Of a stretch of DNA of 64,000 bases, positions 1 to 12,400 are shown one piece after another. Positions within the stretch are counted from its first letter, which is position 1; every line of letters begins with the position of its first letter. Source of the DNA: Obelidium mucronatum (taxonomy: Eukaryota; Chytridiomycota; Chytridiomycetes; Chytridiales; Chytriomycetaceae); the NCBI GenBank assembly GCA_025765595.1, contig JAIVFH010000085.1, positions 88,286 through 152,285 on the forward strand, given 5' to 3'. Below the pieces are notes generated by a model. The model searched no databases. It was not told the DNA's origin and saw nothing but the letters and a program-made list of their open reading frames with translations. The position numbers and the translations under genes were made by a program.

Positions 1-21
1 ACACCCAGTGTTCGAGCCCCG

Positions 22-1393
22 TTGCCAAAAGCGAAGCAACCAGCCGTCAAGCTGGTCAAGCTCCCAACTATCTCGGCGGTGGAAGAAGAAGCCTACAACC
101 TCTTCCAAGAGTTTGGGTCCTGGTGTTCCAACAACGGGCGAATCAACCCGGAATTACTAAAGAGAGCGTCGGGTGCGGAGGTGGTTCGTTTTCTGGAAAA
201 GAAAGCGAAGGAAGAAGCGGTGAGCTTCCCGTCCACGCAGAGGCTGGCGGACCCCTCAACCACCTCCCTGAACCACTCGGTTCAGTCGCCGCTGGATTTT
301 GGGCAGCATTTATTCGAGGCGGACTTCGCAGAACCAATGGTAGGTCAACTATTTACTCCACCCCATGCCTATCTGAGCGAGGAACGAACAACTCTGGTGC
401 ACTGCATCCTGACATTTCATCTCCCCCCACTAACCCTAAGGGTGCCACTCCCCCTTCTCTTTACTTCACTTTCTATATTTGTGTTTGTTTTTGGAAATGT
501 TATGGGATGCTGTGCGTCAACAACTGGATATTTGATTTGATAGTTGTTGGGGTAGAAGGGGTCAAAGGAAGCATTTTCTCGGGTCTGGCTTACCGCCACA
601 ACCGCTTAAAAGCAACCGGGGGTACCACATGCACGACCCTACCCCGCTCAGTGGAGCATTGGGGGACAGCGGAGCTGTTTGATGTTTCGCCAGTTGGTCG
701 AGAAAGAAGAGGGATGTGTCCCTTCTGGGTGAGCTGTTGACTAACCCACCCTTCTCCCAGGCTAGAAACACAGTGAGAGAAATGCAGAAGGTCTTTTTTG
801 GATCAGCTACATTCACCTCTCCAGTCCCCCCAGGATACGAGTATCCTGCAGAGTACAGTTGCTTCCAGAGCGCTGGGAGAATCCTGGCGTTTGTGGACCA
901 AACCAACCAAGCGGTGAGCCGCCACATGTCCAACGACGCGTTGTTGGTATCAAACTGGTGCAATCTGTCCTACAGCTTGAAATGCCTGGTGGGGTTCAAG
1001 GATCTGTCCCCTCACGCTGCATCGTATGAGCTGCTCACCCAGCTGAAGATTGTGAGCAAAGAGGCTGAAGAGCGGGCGTCAGCGGCAGTACGCATGAACG
1101 CGGCCCTGAAGGAGCAAGCCAAGCGAATTACAGCCCTGTCAGTGGTCCGCAACGCCCAGGAATCCGGCTCTACGGCAGTAGGAACACTGGTAGCGCCACC
1201 GACACCGTCCATCATGGAAACCCTACTCTTGCAGTGGTTCACAAGCCAACCTCGAGGTGGAAGGGGCACTCCCCGCCGTGGCCGAGGAGCCAACCGGGGT
1301 GGGCGCGGAGGCAGGCCACCAGTCGGCGAACCCAGAACTTGCCACAAGTGTAAGAAGGTGGGCCACATTGCAGTAAATTGCCCAGACAAGTGA
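22..1393 (+). CDS. gag-like protein with CCHC zinc knuckle (possibly spliced)
   Basis: The C-terminal part (716-1393) ends with a GR-rich basic stretch and a CX2CX4HX4C knuckle (CHKCKKVGHIAVNC), the nucleic-acid-binding signature of retroelement gag proteins. An upstream frame (22-339) could join it: a GTAGGT donor at 340 and a CTCCCAG acceptor ending at 760 connect the two in phase 0. An intron inside an element that moves through RNA would be unusual, so the alternative is that the protein simply starts at or before 716 or that the two frames are separate. No start codon choice is secure, and the true N-terminus may lie left of the window. Confidence 0.6.
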
Positions 1394-1554
1394 GGGCCAG
1401 GATTGACAAAACCCTTCCTTCCCTTCTCTTCCCCAGGTGGGGTGGGTAGTGGCCAGAGTGCCGAAGTCCGAAATAAAAACAGCAGTGGTATTGACATTAT
1501 TTTACCAGAAGGAGGGGCATCTCCGTTTCAAAAAAAAAAAAAAAAAAACAACCA

Positions 1555-4077
1555 ATGTCGGTCAGGTCCCCATCAGACATTCCCCTGAGAGGCATGTCTT
1601 GGGTAATTGAAGACCGCCAGCCATTGCTCCACTCAATGCCGACCCCTGTCATTTTGGACATTTTTCTGCTGTTAGGTTTCAAAGAACCAACCGAAGGGGT
1701 CAGGGGGGCACATCCTGGGAGATTCCCCCTTCTGGCCCTGGCTTGCAAGCGCCTATGGGGAATTGGACAGGAGCCGCACCTTCCACACTATTTGTGGACA
1801 CCAGCGTCAAAACCGCTATACTCACTGGGTCAGCGACTTCAGGAGCTGATGAGCAACCCAGCGAAAGTGCACCAACACCCACTGAACCAAGTATACGCTG
1901 ACAGCAGCAATTTTGTGGCCGGTCAAGTCAATGCATCGAAGGTGGAATTCTGGGAGTGGGCATCAGACTTCTACCCAGACAAGAAGTTGGAGATCATGTG
2001 CTGGATCAAAGATGGTGTTGATGTCACGAAGTACATGCGCCGATTCAAAGGGGCTACAACAGACCATAGAGGAGCCACAACAAATTGGGACCAGCCAGCT
2101 CCGCCCCTACGTCACATGGAAAATCACCCGTTCAAAGAGCACAAAGAGTTTGTATTCCAACAAATCTGCGAAGAGATAGCAAATGGCACCCGTCTGGTCA
2201 TTGGTGTTTGGGACGAGGTCAAGCGCAACCCAAGCGCCTGCCCAACAGTGATTAGCCCCCTCGGCGTGGAACCGACAAAACCGCGCCTCTTTGACAACTG
2301 CGCGTTTCTAAACCACTGGTTTCCCCCAATCCCGTTCAGGCTGCCATCCCCAGCAATCACAGCCCTGTGGGGAGCGGCGTGTGCAGCGATCACGGACTTG
2401 AAAGCCGCTTTCATGAATATCAGACTCCACCCATCCTCCCGGAGGTTCTTTGGCACGAGAATTCGTTTCCCAGATGGGAAATGGTACGTCCTAGTGGCCC
2501 AGACACTGGTGTTTGGGTGGTCGATGTCCCCATATGTCTGCCAAACCTTAGTGGAATGCCTCATCCGCGCAGCAAGAAGCAGCGGCATCCCTTCAGCAAT
2601 TTACATCGACGATGCACCGATTGCAGCCAGAGCGCCACCATCATACTGGCAATTCAACGACTCGGTGGTGGTGGTGGTCATCCTCTTCCAGTCAGGTGGC
2701 TTCTGCATCTCCCTCTCCAAATCGGATTTCCGAGGGAACACCACCATTAAGTTTCTGGGGATACTGGCGGAGTTCGACGCTCGCCAATTCAGGCTTCCAG
2801 TAAGAAAAGTCGTGAAGTTTTGGGGGGAGATCAGAACAACCCTTGAGGATACAAAAGTCTGCGCCAAAACCCTGATGCGCTTTGCAGGTATCGTGGCCCA
2901 CTTTGCGTTTGTGATCCAAGGGGCCTTAGCCTTCACAAGGGAAATGGTGCGGTGTATTTCCCAAAACGAACACTCCCCATTTCAAGCCTTCCCCATTGAC
3001 ATCTACTTGAGTGAGGAGCTGGAACAGTGGATAGCGTTCCTGGCTGTGGACAATGTGTGCCCATGGCTACCCCCACTCCATGCAGGAATCACCTTTCCGG
3101 TCGGTGAGTCAGATGCGAGCAACCATAAATGGCACGGTATCCTGGAAGTGGCAGGTTTCCCGACAATAAGAACAGGCAGCGATTTTGATATTGAAGCTCT
3201 GGCGGGGAGCGGCCAGTCCATCACACTTCGGGAATCGCTGGGCCTTGAGGGCACCCTCAGAAACGCCCTACCATTAGCAGCAGCACGAGGCGCCCAAAGA
3301 CTGGTGGCATTCCTGCCGTCTCAAAGCATGTTGGACTCGCTATCGCCCCCCAACCCTATTTGGGAAGTCAGCCGAGCGAGAGGACTTCCCTCACACTTCC
3401 TGGAATTCCGGGTGGATAACATGGGAGTAAAGTTGGGCTTGGACAAGGGATCCTCCCGCAACAAGGAGATCAACGACTCATTCAAGCGGATCTGGCTCCT
3501 CTGCAACCACCACGGCATTGTCCTGGTCATGAAGCATGTGGCATCAGAACTAAACCGAGCAGACGCTCCCTCTAGAGCCCACTGGTCACTGGACCGACGA
3601 ATTGCACCAGAGGCTCTAGCAAAAATAATAAGTAGGTGGGGGACCCCAGTCTTAGACGCAATGGCCTCCCCGGTCAACAGAATAGCAGGACTACCGTTTA
3701 TCTCAGAGTACACATGCTCCCATCCAGACGCAAGAGCAAACGATATACTATCATGGTTACCGTCGATAGACTGGAAAGTGTCACATTTTGGGGGATACAT
3801 TTATATTTTTCCCCCATTTCCAATGATTGCTGTGGTTTGGGAACACGCAACCTCGTGGAATTTCCCATTTGTCATGGTAGTACCACAAGAGTTGGAGAAC
3901 TGGTGGCCCCTGTTGGGTACGGCAGCCGTAGACTTTTTTCTTTTAGGCGAGGCAGGCTCGCTGGAAGTGTATTGGGAATACACCCCCGGCCAGATTCAAA
4001 GTGTGGTGCCAAAGCGCACCCGTTGCAAGTGGTGGGCGTTTAAGTTCAGAAAACTGGGTGGGGTGGAAAGCCAGTAA
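1555..4077 (+). CDS. reverse transcriptase-RNase H polyprotein of YR retrotransposon
   Basis: About 840 residues. The RT core has the DLKAAF motif (around residue 282) and the catalytic Y-I-D-D box (around residue 350). A DIRS-type RNase H follows, with the ESDAS block (first acidic residue), the VDN block and the terminal N-R-A-D-A-P-S-R signature. It would copy element RNA into DNA and remove the template. The ATG at 1555 is the first in frame, just after an 18-base A-run at about 1530-1547 that separates this ORF from gag. The frame is intact. The last 130 residues are poorly conserved and show no methylase motif that I recognise. Confidence 0.88.
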   Translation: MSVRSPSDIPLRGMSWVIEDRQPLLHSMPTPVILDIFLLLGFKEPTEGVRGAHPGRFPLLALACKRLWGIGQEPHLPHYLWTPASKPLYSLGQRLQELMSNPAKVHQHPLNQVYADSSNFVAGQVNASKVEFWEWASDFYPDKKLEIMCWIKDGVDVTKYMRRFKGATTDHRGATTNWDQPAPPLRHMENHPFKEHKEFVFQQICEEIANGTRLVIGVWDEVKRNPSACPTVISPLGVEPTKPRLFDNCAFLNHWFPPIPFRLPSPAITALWGAACAAITDLKAAFMNIRLHPSSRRFFGTRIRFPDGKWYVLVAQTLVFGWSMSPYVCQTLVECLIRAARSSGIPSAIYIDDAPIAARAPPSYWQFNDSVVVVVILFQSGGFCISLSKSDFRGNTTIKFLGILAEFDARQFRLPVRKVVKFWGEIRTTLEDTKVCAKTLMRFAGIVAHFAFVIQGALAFTREMVRCISQNEHSPFQAFPIDIYLSEELEQWIAFLAVDNVCPWLPPLHAGITFPVGESDASNHKWHGILEVAGFPTIRTGSDFDIEALAGSGQSITLRESLGLEGTLRNALPLAAARGAQRLVAFLPSQSMLDSLSPPNPIWEVSRARGLPSHFLEFRVDNMGVKLGLDKGSSRNKEINDSFKRIWLLCNHHGIVLVMKHVASELNRADAPSRAHWSLDRRIAPEALAKIISRWGTPVLDAMASPVNRIAGLPFISEYTCSHPDARANDILSWLPSIDWKVSHFGGYIYIFPPFPMIAVVWEHATSWNFPFVMVVPQELENWWPLLGTAAVDFFLLGEAGSLEVYWEYTPGQIQSVVPKRTRCKWWAFKFRKLGGVESQ

Positions 4078-4091
4078 ACATTTCCTTTCTC

Positions 4092-5525
4092 ATGCATATG
4101 ATCAATCTGGATATCCTTTCCAGCTGCCGAAGTTGCCAAAGCCAGAACTTGCCGACATTCAAGTTTTGCAGCGCCTGTGGGGTCAGGAACTCAATGATCA
4201 ACGGGGCCTCCCGACTCCTGCCACTCAGCCCCAAAAGGGTGGCGTCTATCCAACAGACACGTGAAGGATACAAGGCCCGCTTCCTCCTAAAGAAGTCCCA
4301 GAAAGCCAAGTCGGCAGTTCTGGGAGCATTCGAGACATTCCTAGCCAGGATGAGCCCACCAGTGGACTGGAGGGACGCGTCACCGGATAGCGTGCTGGAC
4401 TTCTTGGTCCACAAAAGGGACTCAGGCCGCACCCAAATGCACAAACCAGGCTGCCCACACAGATCCAACGCAACCCAGGCTGCCAGAGTGACGAGAGTAT
4501 GCGACGGGAAGCAGTGTGGGGGCGGGAAAGGCTGCCCACATAACTCACCGGATGGAGGAGCCCAGGAATGCCCCACGTTCATGGCGGCAGGGTCCATGCA
4601 GGTGACAATTAGCCAACTCCGAGAGGGTTTCGGAGCACAAGGGTTCTCAAGCCCATGGAACCCAAGCTTGAGCACAGGAAACCCAGTCAGAGACCCTACA
4701 GTGGATGCTTTCCTGTCGCTCTACGGTGATGATATGCGAGCAGCAGGGGTGTCGCCAATACAAGCCACACCCATCCTCCCACATGAGCACTCGGCGGTGG
4801 CGGGAGTGATTTCGAAGAAACTCCAGGCGCTGAGGGGTGTGAGGTCAAGGGAAGTAGCAAGGGACATCTTGGTGGCGCAACTGGACCTGGCTATGTGGAA
4901 TGTGATGGGGGAGTCAGGTAGACGCCCCGGAAACATTGTTGGAATCCTTCCTCAAGCCGTTTTGACGCTGCCAGACGGGGAGGGATGCATGGTGTCAATG
5001 ATATCCCACAAAACGGCGGCTAAGACCCGGTTTGTAGACCGTTGGTCAATGCTGAAAGGGGAAGACCCAGCGGCAGTGACCTCCGCGTGGAAAGCTCTAG
5101 TGGATTTGAAGATCGAAGCCCGCCTCCAAGGTTGGAAAATACAGAACGCCCCCTTTCTGTTCCCGCAAATGGACACAATTCCCAAAGTGGGGGAGCTCCT
5201 GTCGGTTGGGGTCTTGCACCCAGACCTGGCAGTAGCGAACGCGAGATTCAAAGCCTACTTCGAGGCGGCAGGACTGCCCCCATCGCGGACCCTCCAGGGA
5301 CTCCGAGTGGCAGACGCCGTTCGCTCAAGAGTAGACGAGGCCAGAGTGGAGGCGGTGCGACTGAAAGGCGGATGGGCCTCCAAATCGATGGCTGATCATT
5401 ATTCTGTGCTGGCAATTGCGATTGAGCACGTGGATTCATCCAGAAGCGATAGCTCAGGAGTGGACCCTCTTGAGGCCCTAGCACGCTGGATTGACACCGG
5501 AGTTGGAAGAACGTTCTTCCAATAA
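4092..5525 (+). CDS. tyrosine recombinase of YR retrotransposon
   Basis: A 477-residue protein starting 14 bases after the RT-RNase H stop. It opens with a four-cysteine zinc-ribbon-like segment (CRSC...CSAC), has a middle Cys/His-rich patch, and ends with a catalytic core. Candidate catalytic residues are the Arg in SGRRPGNIVG, a conserved SHKT lysine region, the Q-G-L-R box in place of the usual H-x-x-R, and the nucleophile Tyr in MADHYS. Such enzymes integrate circular element DNA without target-site duplication. The His-to-Gln change in the HxxR-like box is tolerated in several YR families but lowers certainty about activity. The frame is uninterrupted. Confidence 0.82.
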   Translation: MHMINLDILSSCRSCQSQNLPTFKFCSACGVRNSMINGASRLLPLSPKRVASIQQTREGYKARFLLKKSQKAKSAVLGAFETFLARMSPPVDWRDASPDSVLDFLVHKRDSGRTQMHKPGCPHRSNATQAARVTRVCDGKQCGGGKGCPHNSPDGGAQECPTFMAAGSMQVTISQLREGFGAQGFSSPWNPSLSTGNPVRDPTVDAFLSLYGDDMRAAGVSPIQATPILPHEHSAVAGVISKKLQALRGVRSREVARDILVAQLDLAMWNVMGESGRRPGNIVGILPQAVLTLPDGEGCMVSMISHKTAAKTRFVDRWSMLKGEDPAAVTSAWKALVDLKIEARLQGWKIQNAPFLFPQMDTIPKVGELLSVGVLHPDLAVANARFKAYFEAAGLPPSRTLQGLRVADAVRSRVDEARVEAVRLKGGWASKSMADHYSVLAIAIEHVDSSRSDSSGVDPLEALARWIDTGVGRTFFQ

Positions 5526-5630
5526 GAATAAAGAGATATAATCCGCCAGGTATTACTTCCAGGCCCTCGATATCTTACGTGTACAGGATGGGTAGACAGG
5601 TTGGGCGATAGAGCGCCCGCGACAGTCGTC

Positions 5631-6068
5631 GCGGTCTCATCCCATACTGATTATTCACATAAGATCTCTGGGCACGTTACCCCGAACCCGGAAGGAACAC
5701 CGTGGAATGACGGGGAAGGTCTACGGGCCTTATTCGAGAGGATATAAATAGGGAAAAATTTTAGTTTTCTTTTTCTCCAACTCGAATCAACGGAACCAAC
5801 ACGGGTTTCGTGTATAACTGCGACCCACCCGCCCTCCACTCGCAGTATGTCCCCTCATTCTGATTTTGCGCGAAAATCTTTCCATCATCATCTTATTTGT
5901 GTAGAATGTGTTAATGAACCCACTTTATTATATGAGATCCCATTAGGTATGACGTTACTTGACAACACTTGTCTGTGTGAATAAGATGATGATGGCAAGT
6001 ACCGCTGGCGGGGCGCTCTTTGAGCTGCTCCGTCTAGCGGTCTCATCCCATACTGACTATTCACATAA
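5631..6068 (+). repeat. split direct repeat at retrotransposon right end
   Basis: The 32-bp string at 5631-5662 recurs at 6037-6068 with one mismatch (a T/C change in the TGATTATTC/TGACTATTC part). The copies are 406 bp apart. Between them lies a perfect 16-bp inverted repeat, 5882-5897 against 5980-5995 (core ATCATCATCTTATT), able to form a large hairpin. Direct copies bracketing a unique block fit the B1-A2-B2 end of Ngaro elements; B2 would mark the right boundary near 6068. Confidence 0.65.
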
Positions 6069-6173
6069 AAAGCATCAACAACTCAACTACAATTGCCACA
6101 ATCGTTTATTTCAATTTGTAAACGCTAAAAATTCATATGATTAAGATTTGAAGAGGAGTTGGGGTTGGAGAAG

Positions 6174-6254
6174 GTTGGGAGCCAATCAAATTGTGTTTAG
6201 GGTGGGAGCCAATCAGATTGTGTTTAGGGTGGGAGCCAATCAGATTGTGTTTAG
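6174..6254 (+). repeat. 27-bp direct tandem repeat, three copies
   Basis: Three consecutive 27-bp units at 6174-6200, 6201-6227 and 6228-6254 share the core GGGAGCCAATCAGATTGTG. The first differs at two positions, the others are identical. A truncated fourth start (GGTGGGAGG) follows. The array lies just beyond the stop codon of the minus-strand methyltransferase gene, in its presumed 3' flank; the CCAAT-like core is noted without implying function. Confidence 0.85.
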
Positions 6255-6351
6255 GGTGGGAGGTCTGCTCAGACTCACAATTCGAAACGTGAGTAATAAA
6301 AGTATTAATTTTATACATGCAAGCACAATATTTGAAATATTTCAATTTATA

Positions 6352-7821
<1,470 letters not shown>

Positions 7822-7863
7822 GTTTTCAACTGTTTTTAAGTTTCAATAAAGCTCAATAAAGCG
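7822..7863. promoter_or_regulatory. 42-bp divergent intergenic region (bidirectional promoter candidate)
   Basis: Only 42 bp separate the start codons of the minus-strand methyltransferase (7821) and the plus-strand C1/DysF gene (7864). It is AT-rich and contains two AATAAAGC copies but no clear TATA box. Core promoters of both genes must overlap it or each other's 5' coding sequence. Confidence 0.5.
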
Positions 7864-9428
7864 ATGGCGCAGACGCACTCGTTCGCGACGCACTCGTACT
7901 CGGCGCCGGCGTTCTGCAGCGCCTGCGACGGGCTGCTGTGGGGGCTGGCGCGCCAGGGCGTGCGCTGCGGCCGCTGCGGCGCCGACGCGCACGTGGGCTG
8001 CGCCACCCGCGCCGAGCCGTGCGGCGGAAAACTGGCGCGCGCGGCGGCGGCGGCGACGTTTGCGCAGGAACTGGCGGCGCAAACGGCCGTCGAGGAAGCC
8101 GCGAAAACACGCAGGCGGAAGGCCGCAAGCCAGCCGCTCGACCTGCTGTTCACAACCCCAAAGAACATGGCCGCGTTTGTCGCCCGCATTTCGCCCATTG
8201 TCGACGCGTTCGAAGTCGTCGAGGGGATCTTGACGTGGAGGGATTCGGCAAAAACCTGGTTGGCCCTAGGGATCTGTCTCTCCATCTGTGAGTAGGGAAT
8301 GCGGCACTTTGCGGACTGCCGATAATCTGATCTCAATATCTTTACAGGCACTTTCCCGATATCGTTGACAATTCTACCCCACGTCCTCATTCTGTGGATG
8401 CTTTGGTCAAGCTACGTTGAAAAGGCGAGATACGAACACATAATACGAAGCAAAGCATCTGGTGATGCATCCGTGCTTTCATATAGTAACGCTAATCATT
8501 CAGTCGCCGCCTCATTACCTTCCATGTCCAATACCTCATCAACATCCGAAACAGCAACAACTGCGGCAGTCACACAATCAGCAACATATTTAAGAAACAT
8601 GCAGTTTATTCAAAACCAAATGGGTCTCTTTGTCGTTGGTTATGATACTATTGAATCTGGGTTGCGTTCCTTGCATCAATATGCCGATAATAATCCCATC
8701 CAAGTGCTCCAGATTCTCGGAATATCGTCTATTTTAGCGGCGCTTACTTGGATTTATATCCCGCCTACTGCTCTGGCTGTACTTGGAGTCATAACTGTAT
8801 TCTTTTTCAATACGGCATTTTTTCAAGCTCTGATAACAACTCTTCCGGCTCGTATTTACAAGAATATAACAACGCGGGTCGATGTTGTTTGGGAAGGCAT
8901 CCAAGCAGCTTCTCTTTATCCTGAAGGTTCTATTGTTGTTGTTACGCTTTGGGAAAACCAGCGATGGTGGGCTGGTACGTCTATAAACACCCCAAATTTT
9001 ACGCTGCAGCAATGCTAATCTCCAAGTCGTTAGGATTAGGATGGATTCCTCACTTGTTTGGCTCCGAACGGAGTCCTTGGTCCGACGAGTCAGGTAAAAT
9101 TCCGCGGCCACAAAAGGATGTGTACGCTTTGCCTTCTGATGGAAATGGTGTTGGAACCTGGTCTTGGTTGGACTCGGAGTGGTCTTTAGACTTTGATTGG
9201 ACCACCTCTGGCGTTGATCAGAAGGAGGGATGGCAGTATTGTGATCATAGATGGGAACACCCTAGGTCAAAGTTGGGCATTGGTAGTATTACGCGTCGAC
9301 GGGCATGGGTAAGGAGGATGCGGTTCGTCCCAAACATTGGTGTAGTGGTAGCCGCCAGCCTGTTGCCCAAGAAAACGCCTGAAGATCTTGGCGCTGAAGC
9401 TAGTACTAACGAAAAGAAATTAAATTGA
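7864..9428 (+). CDS. C1-domain protein with Pex24-like membrane region and dysferlin (DysF) domain
   Basis: Exons 7864-8287, 8348-8974, 9034-9428; 481 residues. Residues 6-53 form a C1-type zinc finger (HSFATHSYSAPAFCSACDG, then C-x2-C, HxxC and a final C). Residues about 125-330 carry two long hydrophobic hairpins like the reticulon-like part of Pex30/Pex24 proteins. The C-terminal third is a DysF domain, with ENQRWWAG, the SPWSDESGK block, W-S-W-L and a final RRRAWVRR motif. Pex30-type proteins act in the ER at peroxisome and lipid-droplet exit sites, so ER membrane location is inferred. An N-terminal C1 finger, which usually binds diacylglycerol or phorbol ester, is not part of the standard yeast family. 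Exon 1 is very GC-rich. Confidence 0.85.
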
Positions 9429-9485
9429 CTCTTTCGACATTGTGTTTTTCGGCATCGTCTAAGTATTTTTAAATATTTCAAAAAC

Positions 9486-12400
9486 ATGAACTCAACGTTC
9501 ACAGTATTAGTCACGGTCCGGGAAGGTTCAGGCGTGCATCATAAGCTAGTCTGTACTGATTTAGATTACTAGGCCGTCATTTTCATCCTTCTGGCTTCAA
9601 CCCAAGCACGTCAAAACTGTACATTCAATGCCGCTTCAACAACGAGATTCTAACGACAGACCCAACACCATTCTCGCATGACCCTGTTTGGGACACTGAT
9701 TTAGCCTGGGAAATTCAGCAGAAACCTCTTGCGTTTTTAAGAACACAAAGAGCAAAGTTGAAAGTTGTTTGTTTTGCCATCGATGCTGCCAACAAACGCG
9801 TCCAAGTTGGCTATATTATGCTCGATTTGAGGTGATATAAATCATTTACTTTGGCGAATATTCTTATGCTTCTCGTTGTACAGAACTGCGTCTTCAGTAG
9901 CGTCTCCAAAGTGGAATTCAGACCCAGATATTGAGAAGGATGCTGCATGGGCCTGGTATCCTCTAGTCAATGTCTCCACAAACTCAAAAAGTACACCGGC
10001 ATCTATTTTCCGCCCCGAGATAAAGCTTGCCTTCTCAGTGTGTCCAAAGTTACCACCTCCAGCTTCAATCGTCAACCCCACTTGGGATCACGTCGCTCAA
10101 GCTCCAGGGAAGGCGGCTCAAAGCTTATTGTCTGCGGCGAAAGGAAAAAAGGCTCGTTCGTATAAACCACCATCACCAAAGCCTCAACATCTTGTATCTC
10201 CGAAAGCTATAAGAATGCAGCTTTTTCCTGATTTCAGGCAATTCTTCTTTTATATTTGGTGAATTATTGATCCCATTTTAACCCTTTTGTTGTCAGTCCT
10301 CCATCACCTGTCCAAATTCAACAAAATCAAAATCAAACGCTTTTCACAACGACTTCTGGCATTCCTATCGAGCTCACGCCAACTGGCTGCTATCAAATAG
10401 GGTTTAACGGGCCCAACTGGCTTCTTAATTTCACAATCGCATTCGCAGAAAACTTGTCACTGTTGTATTCAACACCACCGAAACACGAGGGAGCCCTCAG
10501 CAATGCTGGTTTCTATTTTAGTTATTCATTTCTGGGCAATACTATCACGACAACGCCATTTCAAGATTTGGAAAACCCTGTATTTCCGTCTGAGAGAATC
10601 AGTTTCCGGATTCGTGCGTCAGAACAAGACTTCAAACAATTCTTATTAGATGTGGAGGTACTGGTTGTTTGCTTATGCACTGCCAACGATGGATCCATTT
10701 TAGGCTTGACGGAGGTTCCATTCACAGGAATTCTGGATGATTCAACTGAGGGTGATGGTGACGGCCTGGGTATGATAGAATCTGTTGTTGGCGGTTTTCG
10801 CGCTGAAGAAGGGGATGTTGAGCCGCAGACCCATGTTTCTCGTTCTCAGACGCCAACTATGGACCGCGCATTCCGAAGCTCAACATCCCGAAATGTAATG
10901 AATAGAAAAAAGAGATCATACGTTCTGGAGAAGGTTGTGCCTTTTTATGATGCTAGGCAAGAGTTGCCTGTTTCTGTGGAAGGAAAAGTAGCGGGTCTTG
11001 GCGTCTCCGTGATTATAACTCCTGATTTACAGTCGGATATGGTTGAAGCAGAAAGTGGAGGACCTCAAAAGGGATTGCTTGGGGACGATGATGTGGAAGA
11101 ATTGGATCCATATGAAGGAAGCGAATTTGAGCAGATGGACGAAGCGGAAAATGCCGACAACTCTCCGGACTATGTCGAAAGGAGGGCTGCATCGTCAAGT
11201 CAGCCACCTCCTATCATTTCTATAGAACCTCCAGCCATTGAATCGGAACCACCACAGGTTGAACAAAGCTCAGCTGCTCATCAGCGATTTCTTCGAAATG
11301 AAATGCGTAACAAATCACAAGCTTCGCGACCAAACGAAAAACCTGTCGATCAACCATCACCATGGCATCAGTATAGATTTTCAATAGATCTTCGCTCTCT
11401 TCGAGGTCTGGATTCAAAACATGGGCCTATTTACTTGAAGTACAACTACATTCCATTTGGAACAACTGCTCCTATTTCAACTCACCCACCGGTCAAGCCT
11501 GTAGCTCCCATTGTGTCCAGCTCAAACCATAGTCAACAATCCACCCTAAACCTCCCCCAATCATTCTGTGCATTCGAATTTGTCATGGGTGAAGAGCGGT
11601 TGTTGACTTATCTTGAAGCCGTACCTTTGACAGTCGAAGTTTGGTGTGCTCCTGATCGATATTCAAAAGATGTCAAGATTGGAATTGCGACCGTTGATTT
11701 ATCGATCGTATGCACGAAAGAGCTCAAAAAACTTAATGATCCCGTCCCAGTCTCCCTCCAAAGTGCGGATATCATTGTTCCAATTGTCTCACTGAAAACA
11801 ATCGATGATAGCACAGCACCAAATACCCCAACGGCATCGAAAGGAAAAGTTGTCAAAGTTGGAGATCTGCAAATTGTGGTTTCACTCGAAGATTTTGGCC
11901 CTGTCAACGATGCTGATCTGATGGCAGAAGCCGCATCAAACCCCCAACCGAACACTCTAGCTCAAGACCAGCTTCCTAATTCAGATTACAGAACTCTTCC
12001 TCGCGGGCCATCTCCAACATTTACTAAAGTGATCCACGAGTCCCCACCATCACCCACCCCTTCAGCACAATCATCCCTTCACGAGACCCTCGAATACCGC
12101 GCCGCACTGGAAATTGCTCTTTGGAAGAAATCCGAAATGACAAAGTTTAAACAGCATTTAGCAACTCTAGAGTCACACCTTGTCTCCAAGTTGACAAACG
12201 AGTTTCAGACACGAGATGCGGATCGGATACGAGCTGTTTCTGCGCGGGTTTCAGAACTAGACGCTTTGGAATCCAAATCCCGAGAAGTGCTTACTGCGTT
12301 GGAAACTCGCGAGAATGCGGTTCGGATGGGCGAAGAGTCTCTTGTTCGCAGACGAGAGGAAGTCGAGAGACATTACCAAAGAAAAGAGGAAGAGATTGGG

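Larger units (their letters stand above)
1..6068 (+). mobile_element. Ngaro/DIRS-like tyrosine-recombinase retrotransposon, left end outside window
   Basis: Three consecutive plus-strand coding blocks give the order expected of a YR retrotransposon: a gag-like protein ending in a CCHC zinc knuckle, a reverse transcriptase with DIRS-type RNase H, and a separate tyrosine recombinase. No integrase, protease or LTR is seen. Downstream of the last gene lie two copies of a 32-bp direct repeat, which fits the B1-A2-B2 right end of Ngaro elements; the matching A1 repeat should lie left of base 1. All three frames are long and open, so the copy looks young. Assignment to Ngaro rather than DIRS1 rests only on the repeat arrangement and is an inference. 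Confidence 0.85.
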
